A stretch of DNA of 64,000 bases from Cryptomeria japonica. Its lineage: Eukaryota > Streptophyta > Pinopsida > Cupressales > Cupressaceae. Shown one piece after another: positions 1 to 10,300 of this stretch (within the stretch, counting starts at the first letter, position 1; every line of letters starts with the position of its first letter). The DNA lies in assembly GCF_030272615.1 (NCBI RefSeq), contig NC_081407.1:263922574-263986573 (forward strand), in the 5' to 3' direction. Under the pieces are notes generated by a model. The model searched no databases. It saw only the letters and a program-made list of their open reading frames with translations, and was not told where the DNA came from. Position numbers and translations under genes: made by a program.

Positions 1-2461
1 TGATAGATTCAAGTAATACCTCTGCTACATTTGATGGTGACCCAGCAAACTGAGTGCCAGTGGAAGTGACCATGCTAGTATTGACCTCTGGTAGGTCTGT
101 TTGTGTCTCCATCTCTTTAAGCACTGGTTTTCCTGCATCATTTCTTACCGGTGGCATCTGTTCTGGAGCCTTTAGCTCTATTGGTTTCTCTGTTTGTGTT
201 CCAGATTCCATCTTTTTCTCTGAATCTGCTGTCGGTTGCTCTTTGTTTCCTGATTTATCTATTGTATCCTTATCTACCACTATGTTGATTTTCTGAGTAT
301 CAACATTCATAGTATATAGGACTTCAGGATTAGGATTATTATCCTTTGTATCCATACTCTCAGCTGTCGGTTGATCTTCTGCAGTTGTTGTTTTTACCGA
401 CGGAGTATTTAAAGGAGGTGGGGGTAAGTTGTCTCTAATCTTGATACTTGGTGGTCCACCAACTTTACCTTTCCCTTTATCCTTGTCCTTCTGATATACC
501 AGAATGGGCTTGGGATTCCTATATTCTTCTTGTTTTTCTTTTTCAACCAAGAATGTATCCCAACCATTTTCTATTTCCTTTAAAACTTCAGTAACTCTAC
601 CTGCCATTAGTGAAATTTGTTAGTGTGCAGTGGAAAAAACTGTTCGGTTGGCCTGAGCTATCAGATCATCAATTTCCTTAGGTGAGTTGACCGGGTATAC
701 TGCAAGTAATTTTTCTATTTTTATTTTCTTATCCAACTCAATTATTCCTTGCCTTCTGGCCTTAAGTCTTTTATATAGTTCATCAGGAATTTCATTTAAG
801 ACTTGCAACAAAAACTTTTTATACATGTCCATGTGTAATATGACTCTCTCTTCAACTTGTCCTTTCTCATCATCTGATAGGGTGTCATAGATTTTCCCTA
901 TGTTTTTCAATTTACCTTCCTTTGTGATCTCATTCAGTAATATGTCAAGAGGGGCCAAGTCAGTGTTTGTCTTCTTCTTCTTTTTGGGGGTCAGCTTCTT
1001 CTTAGGTGTGACCTTCTTGATTGGAGATCTCACGGCTTGTTGCTTCTGTCTTGTCCTTCTAGGTGAAGGAGTGGTTACCGGTGAGGGGTCTCTTTTCCTA
1101 ACAACTCTTTTGAAAGTTGTTGGCATATCTCCTTCTAAGGAAGTATCTACCGGTGAGAGATGAGTTTCAGCTTGTTGGGCTACCAACTCATCTTCTGTTA
1201 TGCCGGTTTTCTTTAATACATCTTCCTTTATGGCTTTTGCTTGTCTAGTTCCTTTTCTCACAAATGCCTCAACCTTTTTCACTCTCTTTTTAGATTGAAT
1301 TTGACTTTAAATGGTCTCAACACTACCAAATACTTCTTCCTTTGGTTCATTGGAGGCTTCCAGAAGTGCTTTGGCATAAGTTTCCACTATGTGGTCATCT
1401 GTTTCATACCCCATCTCTGTTACCCAGATTGTCCTTGGGATGACTGCTTCCATCCAGATCTCATCCTTTTTTATTACAAAACATATATCATCCTTGTATT
1501 TGTTGAAAATTTCCTATGATAGTCTGATTCTTTTATTCATTTTGACTTTTAGTGCTTGAAAATACTCATTGATATTCTTTTCTTTGTTTTCACCTATGTT
1601 GTTGAATAAGTCAAATAATTGTTTTCCTACCGGTATATCAAATCCAAAATCCTTGTTGCCTATACCGGGAGCCTGTTTGGTTATATGTAGCATTAAGCAT
1701 ACAAGTAAATTTCCAAATCTAAAGGTTCCTTTCTTATCCTTCTTGATTTTTGCTAAATTGTCAATTAACTCATCCTTTAACCATTCATAGATATCAATTT
1801 TTACATTGTCCTTAACCATGTCATAAGCACTCTTTATGCATAAACTGAAAATTGAGTTAAGCCTATTAGCATGAGTTGCTTTGTAACCTAAAATCATGCT
1901 AACAAATCTAACATTTGTATCGGTCACATCATTAACTCTCAATGATCTGTTGTCAGATGTTGCACCAGTTAAGTTTGTTACTAAGTCATTGGAGACCTTA
2001 TTGGTTTTGTTGGGTCTATTACCGGTGGAAGGTAACCCTGTTATTGCTTTCACCACTTCCTTTGTAATTTTATGCACTGAGTCAAGCCAAAAGAATGAAC
2101 CATGTACCCTGCTCAGAACTATCCTAACCACTTCCTTGGGAAATTTAGGAATGCAGAGGATTTCAGTGAATCCTAGGGTTTCAACAATTTTATGTTCAGG
2201 TTTCACATTCCCGGAGTTGTCACATATAACAGACTTATACATGTTTTTGATTTCTTCATCACCTAATTCCTCTATGTTGCAATGAATATACATTCTAGGG
2301 TCTTCTGCATAAACAACACCTTTTGGAATTTTTGAAAAAGCACCTGTGTTGTCATCTTTCTTAGCTACCTCGGGAACTAGCTAAAACACGGGCCTAGGTC
2401 ATTTTATAACCTCAACTACTATAGGGTTTGCTATGAATTTAGGTGCAAAGGAGGATGCCAT
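1..2461 (-). pseudogene. Unrecognised long accessory ORF of element F, broken by five in-frame stops, open at left edge
   Basis: One minus-strand frame runs from an ATG at 2461 (starting MASSFAPKF) to base 1, about 820 codons, interrupted only by TGA at 2401, TAG at 2383, TAG at 1516, TAA at 1309 and TAA at 622. Each stop can come from a single C-to-T or G-to-A transition. The first roughly 400 residues look globular (for example GFTEILCIPKFPKEVVR and IYEWLKDELIDNLAKIKKD). A Lys/Pro/Thr-rich basic linker follows (about 950-1130), then a helical segment, then from a Met at 607 a Lys/Glu/Thr/Pro-rich tail. I see no retroviral motif: no CCHC, DSG, YxDD, DDE or RNase H signature. Alternatively the 622 stop is the real end and 607-1 is a second ORF. 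Function unknown; possibly a captured host-derived or envelope-position ORF. Confidence 0.6.
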
Positions 2462-2601
2462 GATGATAAATACCTTTTTCTGCCTTTGGATGGATTGATT
2501 GTTGAAGTGCTTTGCCTCTTTGCTCAGAATGTCTTAGCTTGGAAATCTTCGCGCTCTCTAAAAGTTTGAATTCACGGTGAAATGAAATGGAGCCAAAAAC
2601 C

Positions 2602-2614
2602 TTATTTTATAAAG
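2602..2614 (-). promoter_or_regulatory. Possible TATA box for the F accessory ORF
   Basis: On the minus strand TTTATAAAATAA lies about 140 nt upstream of the ATG at 2461. This leaves room for a start site and a roughly 110-nt leader. It is the only good TATA-like match between the end of F gag and the ORF. An internal promoter would let the ORF be expressed separately from the LTR transcript. In AT-rich DNA the match could be chance. Confidence 0.35.
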
Positions 2615-2623
2615 TCTTTTCTC

Positions 2624-2628
2624 CTACC
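2624..2628 (+). other. Left target-site duplication of element B (CTACC)
   Basis: CTACC directly precedes the B 5' LTR and recurs at 43216-43220 directly after the B 3' LTR. Confidence 0.9.
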
Positions 2629-2866
2629 TATAATACCCTAAAAATGGTCATCTAAACCATTGGCCCCTAATCTCGACAACATCACCAAGGTCCTAACCAA
2701 AGGCAATTAAATAAATCTTGAGCACACAATTAACTCCTAAAATCATCAAATGTCACATGGCAAAATAAATCAACCAATATTAATTAAATATTTATTTAAT
2801 TAATTAAATCATTCCAAGTAAATCATTTTAAACAATTATCTTATTTATTTTAATTAAATATCCTAG
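2629..2866 (+). repeat. Element B 5' LTR, first part
   Basis: Matches the first 238 bp of the B 3' LTR from 42095. It stops at TCCTAG, where A has inserted; the LTR resumes at 33094. Confidence 0.95.
2862..2866 (+). other. Left target-site duplication of element A (CCTAG)
   Basis: CCTAG sits before LTR1 of A and again at 33089-33093 after LTR3. The uninterrupted B 3' LTR has a single CCTAG at the equivalent place, near 42330. Confidence 0.95.
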
Positions 2867-4642
2867 TGTAGTCACATAAATTTGTCCACTTAATTAAATG
2901 AATACTTAGTATTTATTTGATTATTTAACCATCAATTAATAATTAATTAAATTAATATTTAATTAATTCATCTTAACCCTATTCTCCTATTAATTAAATA
3001 AATTATTCAATTTATTTGATTTAATTCACTTAACCAAATTCAGACCATTAATTAAATAAATAAATCATATTTATTTAATTAAATCTTCTCTCACATTTAA
3101 ATAAATTAATATTTATTTAGAACCCCCAAAATCCCACCTCTCACATTTAAATAAATAAATCATTTATTTAAATCACCTTTATCCTCTACCCACTTGCATT
3201 TTCCTACAAAAGCAAGTTGCACAATTATTTTAAATAAATAATTTATTTAAATCACCTTTATCCTCACCCACTTGAAACCTTTAATGGTTTCCCTTAAAGT
3301 AGTCAAACTTGATGGCTTTAAAGTCTTCAAACTTGATGGCTTCCTTCTATAGTCTTCTTAAGACTTTAATGGTTTTCCTTAAAGTCTTCAAGCCTTTAAT
3401 GGTTTCCCTCAAAGTCTTCAAGCATTTTAAATGCTTTATCTTCATTTTTCTCATTTAAATAAATTAATATTTATTTGAATATTTATCCAAATGCAAATTA
3501 CACCATTTAATTGAAATAAATGATTTTATTTTAATTGAAAATACCAAAATTTCTCCCACTTGCATTTTCCTACAAAATCCACTTGCATGCCTAAACCCCT
3601 TCTAAATTCTTCTAAACCCTTCCTAATTAGCCTAATCCATCCCCTAAATATTGTCACATTCCTAAGCAAATTGGAGTCACTTCTCAAAGACTCCAAAGTC
3701 TTTGAAAAGCAATTAATGCTTTGTGTGTTCAACAAATTAACCCTCAAAGTCTTGGATAACCTTTGAAAGCTTCCAACCTTCAACCACTAAATGGCTCAAA
3801 GTCTTGGATAACCTTTGAAAGCTTTCAACCTTCAACCACTTAATCCCCAAAGTCTCCAATAACCATTAATGGTTAATTCAACCCTCCCACATGGTTAAAA
3901 CATTTGTTTTGACTCAACCTCTACCCAACCCAAAGGTCTCATCAGGCCATTAATGCTTTGACCATGATTATCTCTTAAACATTTGCACAAAGGTTTATCC
4001 TTGGATTAACTCTTAATCCAATGGGTAATCTTAATTTAGACTTGACCCTTACCTTCTAGATAACCATGAGGTCTTCTCAGGCCTTTAATGCCTCCAACCT
4101 CTTCTCTCAACCCAATCCTATGTTGAAACTTGTCACCATTTTATTGGTGCCAATTGTGCACATGGATCCCCAACTTTCAATCCTAACCCTTGTTAAGATT
4201 GCTCAATCTTAACCCTTCATTTCTCTATTTCTTCTATAAATAGAACCCTTCTCCTCAAGCAAAAGGAGAAGCATTTTAGAGTATTGTTGTTATACTGGCA
4301 TTAGCATAGAGCTTTTTCATAGCATCACTATCTACTCTTGCATAGTATTTGCTTATCATATTCAACCATCTTGAATCTCCATATGGCATCCATGGCTAGT
4401 GCTAAAAGCTGAGAGCTACACTCATTTGGGACTTGGAGAGGAGAGGAACAAGGGAGGAGCAACTATGAGCATCTTGATTAGCTATTTCATTCTATGTTTA
4501 TATGCTTTCTATTTCATGCTTAATATCTCTCTTGATATGCCTGTTTAGGATAATCTTTTGTTTCTAACACTAACGTTTGTTTCTTGTGCTCTTGTGTGTG
4601 TTGCCATCAAACAGATTTTCTAATCCTTTTTGCAGAGCATCA
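2867..4642 (+). repeat. Element A LTR1
   Basis: Starts TGTAGTCACA and ends GAGCATCA. The first 650 bp are dense in TTAATTAAATAAAT-type palindromes. A duplicated block of about 55 bp lies near 3740 and 3795 (the CTCAAAGTCTTGGATAACC repeat). A TATA box at 4235-4242 (TATAAATA) lies about 400 bp before the LTR end, marking the probable U3/R boundary. No gene; short ORFs here are repeat shadows. Confidence 0.95.
4235..4242 (+). promoter_or_regulatory. TATA box of element A LTR1
   Basis: TATAAATA within CTTCTATAAATAGAACC. It recurs at the same LTR offset at 18458-18465 and 32681-32688, and fits the Pol II promoter expected in the LTR. Confidence 0.7.
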
Positions 4643-4644
4643 TT

Positions 4645-4662
4645 TGGTGAACCCGACGTGAA
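4645..4662 (+). other. Element A primer-binding site, tRNA-Trp type
   Basis: TGGTGAACCCGACGTGAA starts two bases after LTR1. Its reverse complement matches the 3' end plus CCA of plant cytosolic tRNA-Trp as I remember it (tail ending GATTCACGTCGGGTTCACCA). Confidence 0.8.
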
Positions 4663-6403
4663 TCCAAACACCAAAAAGATCAATTTTTTTTTTTTTAACC
4701 AATAACATGTTTGAATGTTGAAAATGTCACACAGGTTGCGATTTTGACACTGTTTTGGTGCGTTTGGCATTATTTTGGCGCTATTCCCCCTGTTTCAGTG
4801 CTTTTCCCTTCTCTGTCTTTCCCTTTCTTTTAATACGTTTGTGTTAAATAGTGCCTCTGTTCAAACGCAGACTAGCGCTATTGTAACAAAACGTTGTACA
4901 AATCACTTTGTAACCAAAAAAAATAAAAAACCAAAAAAAAAAAAAAAAAAAAATTTAGGCTTGTAGAAGCCCACCAAATAGGCGGATTTCACTAACTATT
5001 TTTTCTCTTTTGTGCAGATTTAAATTAGATTAAAGAGTAGATTTATATTTTTTACTAACTTGTTTTTGAAGTTGGTTTTAAAAATGAATTCACTTTTTAT
5101 TTCGGTTTAAAATTAACTTCACATTTCAAGTTTGGGCTTTTAAAAAAGAATCACACATTTGTTTGGGGCTCTTAAAAAGAATTTCATTGTTCAAAGGTAA
5201 AAAGAACCACAAACTTATACAAAAACAACTTTATTTTTTTTGCAAGTTAGGAAACAAACTTCGTTTTGGTGCTTAAAATCAACAAGGCAAATTTTATTTC
5301 TTGCATCAAGATAAAACTCACAATCCACACTTCCATTTTTGGTGCAAATAAAATTCACAATCAACTTGTCTCATTTTTAAAGCAATCTTACTTCATGCAA
5401 ACGTGTTTTTCATTAAGTTGACCAGGATTTTCAAATTCTAGTTTACTCAAACAATTGCCTTTGAAAATTAAAAAGAACACCATGATTGTTGGAGCAACAT
5501 CTCCAAATAGTTAGATCACATTGCAATGACAGATTAAAAAGAACAAGTGTTTTTCGTGCTTGGCACACTTGTGCAAAGAGTTGGTCGAGTGGTCCTACTT
5601 CTAACACACACTATCCTCTCCCTTGGCTTTCGTGGTCCTAGGTGCAAGAGAAAAGTGTTAGTAACACTCAAAATTTTATCTTTTTAAGAGAGGCCTGCCA
5701 AGAGACACATCACTCTTGGGAATGACCTTGAGCGGTAAATCCTTCGAGCCACTATAGAAATCAGGTGTGAGCGAAAGCTGTAGCCTTGGGTATAGCTGTT
5801 CCTACAGTGTAACTGGCCGAAAGGACAAATGGGCCCCACCACCAGTTACAAGGCTCTTAAGTGAGTCACTGCAGAATGAACTTATGTCCAAAAACATCGA
5901 ACATGACTAAACACCTTTAAGTAGTAGCCCACCCGTTCTATTGATTGAGGATATTTGAGGTATAATTTAGTGCAAGAGCATAGATGGTTTTGCTCCCAAG
6001 ATACTCACCATACATATTTCCTTGAGTAGAAACATAGCTTTTTGAAAGGTCACTTGTGGCTTGATAAAAGTGGTGACTCCCCCATCATAGGGATCATCTA
6101 TTTGTTATGCTCGTGCAAGACTTAGTATATCACATCCTTACCTGCCACGGCGGGATTCATAAGGTATGTAGTACCAAAGTCGAAGAAATATCAAGATGTG
6201 GGCTAAATTTATCACAACTGGCCATTTGACCTTAGGGATAAAAAGTGTTTGAAGTGTGTTCGTTTTACAGACCTAGTGCGAATTGAGCCGACTTCAGGCT
6301 TTGGAAATACACCTTAAAATAAATCTAAAGGAAGGGTCAAAAACAAGTCCAAGGATTGGGTTGATCTAGACCCATACTCATTTGTGCCTTTGAGGCTACA
6401 ATC
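4663..6403 (+). other. Element A 5' leader, first copy; no gene seen
   Basis: A T13 run near 4684, an A21 run near 4933, and AT-rich sequence up to about 5500. From about 5560 the leader becomes more complex. The block at about 5968-6013 (GTGCAAGAG...CTCCCAAGA) resembles B leader 35443-35485 and could be a packaging or translation-control element. The A21 tract is internal and is not the tail of a SINE or LINE. Confidence 0.6.
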
Positions 6404-6928
6404 TTGTGTTTGTGTGCTTGCTTTGTTTTCTTGTCAAAGAAAAATCAGAAAATCAATCCCAAAAACAAAGTATTCATCCAACATCTGTCAACACAACCAA
6501 AAATACCAAAAACAAAGTGCAAACAAACAAAGAGTCAAAAATTTATGACCATTCTTCACATCTTGCGAAAGAAGAAGTGTCATCAGAATATTACCTTGAA
6601 AAGAAGACCATTAAGCTCAAAGGCTTTGATCAAAAGGAGGAAATTCTTCTATCTCAATAGACAAATCTTTGTCTCACATAGAGTCTTTCTACATCGCATG
6701 CGTCTCTATCTTCAAGGTAAAACAAACGAGTTTGATTCCGAATCATTGAACCGCAGAGCTTTTATGCAATATAGAGCTCTGAGTTATCACAAAAATCAAG
6801 GAGGAAAGATTAATCCCAACTTCTTCTCAAACATCTGTATCACCTACAACACAGCTCGAGAAATGCCACCAACGCCTGAAAGGGAAGAAGTAGAGTTTGT
6901 TCCATTTGTAACACAAAGTTTTTATTAA
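6404..6928 (+). CDS. Small basic ORF upstream of gag in element A (unrecognised)
   Basis: 174 codons from an ATG at 6404, ending at a stop 449 bp before the gag start. The product is Lys/Arg/Gln-rich: a cysteine-rich hydrophobic start (MCLCACFVF), a long basic middle, and a C-terminus with an acidic stretch ending FVTQSFY. No known domain is recognised. Ogre-like members of the Tat group carry an extra ORF in this position, so this could be that ORF or a remnant, but similarity cannot be judged here. A second overlapping frame (6406-6660) is also open, so coding status is uncertain. The leader could also be spliced. Identical in the second unit. Confidence 0.35.
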   Translation: MCLCACFVFLSKKNQKINPKNKVFIQHLSTQPKIPKTKCKQTKSQKFMTILHILRKKKCHQNITLKRRPLSSKALIKRRKFFYLNRQIFVSHRVFLHRMRLYLQGKTNEFDSESLNRRAFMQYRALSYHKNQGGKINPNFFSNICITYNTAREMPPTPEREEVEFVPFVTQSFY

Positions 6929-7376
6929 AGTTGAAAACAAAACATCCATCATCTCATTCATACATCATTTTTCCATCATCAATTCATCCCAAAACTCTCA
7001 AAACATTAAGAGGTTCTTGTCCCAAGATTCCTTTTTTAGATATTGCTTGAAATCAAACACATCACATCACTTTTAGATTGTTTCTACATCTAGGATAAGC
7101 TCATCCTAAGAGACACATCTACGCAGGTTAAAACTAGTTCATGAGTGAATCCTCTCATTGCTAGGTAGTCAAAATCTGTAACACATCTCAGATTTCTCTA
7201 CACCTTATCACATCCAAACTCATCAAAACAAACAAGCAATTCAAAGAAAGGAATTTCGGTTACATCTACCTTAAAAGTGCTAGAGATCCCCATACAACAC
7301 AAATCACCAATCATCAATCTTTCATCACCAACTCATCATCATCTTCAATCAACTTCAACACAAACTTGCAAACAAA

Positions 7377-10300
7377 ATGGCTCAAACCCGATCGCGATCA
7401 AGGCAACGAGAAATAGAAATTGAGGAAGAAGAGGACAACCTCAATGAATTTCAAGAAGCACTTGGAGGAAATGTAAATGATGAAAACCCAAGTAGTCCCA
7501 CTCCTTCAACAATCGAAAGGGTTCAACATAACCCTCACTTTAACAGATTATTTGATGAAATTCTCAGGAGCAATGCGGATGCTCACTTCTTAAGACTTGC
7601 TCAAGAAGGAGCCAAACTCCCCTCAGACTTTGATCTTGCCCAATTAAGACAAGCATCAGAAAGACAAAGTCGCCATGAGGAGGAAAGACGTAGAGATCCC
7701 ATCAGATATAACATCCCTCGAGGTAACCCACCACCTCCTCCTCCAAATGAAATGGAGATGTTGCGGCAACAAGTCGCGAATCTCGCCCAACAACTTCATA
7801 GTGGTGTTAAGACCAATCAATTTTCACTTAACGACATCTGTCCCTATCCGTTTGATAGGAATCTTTATATGCCACCCTTTCCACGCGGGTTTGAAACACC
7901 CAAATTTGAAAAATATAGAGGAAAGGGGGATCCCCGTGATCATGTCCGAGAATTTCATTCTGCTTGTCTTGAAGTAGCTTATGAGGACACATACCTAATG
8001 CGCCTTTTTCCCCAAAGCTTGGGAGGAACAACCACATCATGGTTTTCCCGACTTCCAGGTGGCATTAGAACATTTGAGGAACTCATCCAGAAGTTCCTAT
8101 CTCATTACTCTTATAATATTGAACGCGACATCACCATGGCTGATCTATGCAACACCAAACAAAAACCAGGTGAATTATTCGCAGTATTCCTGCAACGATG
8201 GCGCCAAATGTCTAGCAGACGTTCTCTTCAGTTACCTGAACGAGAACTAGTGGAAATTTTCATTTCCAACTTAAACGAAGAAATGGAATTTCACCTGGAT
8301 GTCAAAGACACAGACTCTTTTAACGATATGATCACCAAGGGTATAAAATGTGAAAGGGCACTCATCAAAAAAGGACTCATCAAAATCTTTAATGAACCAA
8401 CAGATGCTCCTCGCCCGCGCTTCAATAACGATAAACCGAACTTCTGGAACAAGAATAAGAACATCGTCAACGATGGAGTTGTGGATGCTCGGACTGTCCA
8501 AAATGCACAACCTGTGGTTCGGTTTGCAGGACAAAATCCTCCACCTCAAAATAACACAAATGTTCCTCTTAATCAAGGTCGCATCACATCTCATGATGAA
8601 CCAAGACCTCGTCCACAAAAACAAAAACGCACATACACTCCCTTAGGGGAACCCATTGAAACAGTGTTGCGACAACTCCTCTCTCAAAATTTGGTCACTC
8701 TACCTAAGCTATCAAACTATGAGCCTCAAGTCAAACCAGCATGGTGGAAAGATACTGAACACTGTGAGTTCCATCAAGGAAGAGGACACAAGACAAGTAA
8801 TTGTCACCGATTGAAAGATCTCATTCAGGATCTTATTGACCGAGGAGAAATTGAAATTGAAGGGCATGACCCAAAAACAACCAATAATGATCATCAGATG
8901 TTCAAGAATCCACTTCCATCGCAAGATCAAAGGGGTCCTTCGACGTCCAGTCGAGGTCCTGATACCACTGATTATACGCAAGCTGCGTATAATTACACTG
9001 TCAATCACCTGTATGATGCCAGTGAACAAATTGCAACTATCACCTTCAAAAATCCCACCTCAAATTGCAATGTTGTTACGCGTCGCGGCAAAGTTACCAT
9101 CAAGGCAGCTCCACAAGGCACCACCTCCATCCCAAAGCAGTACAATCTTGTGGAACAATTAGACAAAACCCCTGCACTCATATCCATTTTAGAACTATTA
9201 CGCCTATCGCCATCTCATAAAACAATCTTGGATCAAGCACTCCAAGAGGCGTCAGTCCCTGCAAACCTGAACACAGACCAATTTCAAGCCATGGTTGGAA
9301 ATCTAAAGTCATCACCTTGTCTCACTTTTTCCGAAAGTGACAACTCTTCGTTCCAGCAACCTCATAACGCCTCACTCCACATTGAAGGCTTTGTCAACCA
9401 ACACAGGATCAAGCGAGTCTTGATAGATAATGGAGCAGGCCTAAACATTTGTACACTACAGTTTTTCACAGCATTGGGATATGCAATAGAATCAGTGGAT
9501 CCTCGCAAGAAGATCACCATCAAGGCCTATGATGATGCAGAGCGTTCATCCAAAGGAGCTGTGGTACTACCAATCCGAGTAGGCCCTGTGGTAAAGCACA
9601 TCATCTGTCAGGTTCTGGACCTTCCTCTGCCATATAATCTATTATTAGGGAGACCTTGGATACATGCCATGCAAGCCGTTCCATCTACCTACCATCAATG
9701 TATCAAGTTCCCACATAACGGTGTAGAGATCACAATCCTGGGTGATGCAAATCCCTTTGCATTTTGCCATAATATCAGCCATCAACCAGAGATTACTGTT
9801 CCTAATAATAGGGAAGCCATTTCCTCCACATCATATGTAAATCCCACCTCTCTTGCCAGTTCGAACACCCCTATACCCAAGCAAGAAAAGCTTAAGATGA
9901 AAGTCGCAGAGGAAGGTCCCGGGGAATATAACTTAAGTCAACTCTTTTGTGTGGGACAAATGCCCACTTCTCCTAGAACACATGGTAAACCACAGCAGTT
10001 ACTCCAGCAACCACTAAACATGCCTGCATGTGCCTTAACGCCTTTCATCCTTGGAAAGAGCCAAGAGGAAGAGACACAAGATGAGGACCTGGCGGAATGG
10101 ATCTATAAAGATCCCATCACCACTGATAAACCGCAAGTTACACTTCCTACGGAACAGTATGGTAAAGGCCTCCTCATTATGCAAAGAATGGGGTATGATG
10201 GTCAGAGTGCTTTGGGATACTGCAAACAAGGACGACATGAACCACTGCTGCCAGAGTTCAAGCCCAAAGGTAATACAGGCCTTGGCTTTGAAAAAGAGAT

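Noticed and set aside
620-1282. Lys-rich 220-codon ORF as a separate histone H1- or ribosomal-like gene
   Set aside because: It is in the same frame as the pieces on both sides, separated by single transition-type stops, so it is better read as the basic linker of one long broken ORF.
3526-3783. Open frames inside the A LTRs (also at 17749 and 31972, and on the opposite strand)
   Set aside because: They lie wholly in U3 repeat sequence, recur only because the LTR recurs, and have no domain or start context.
4932-4952. A21 tract as the tail of a SINE or LINE
   Set aside because: It is internal to the A leader, present at the same length in both units, with no target duplication or Pol III box around it.
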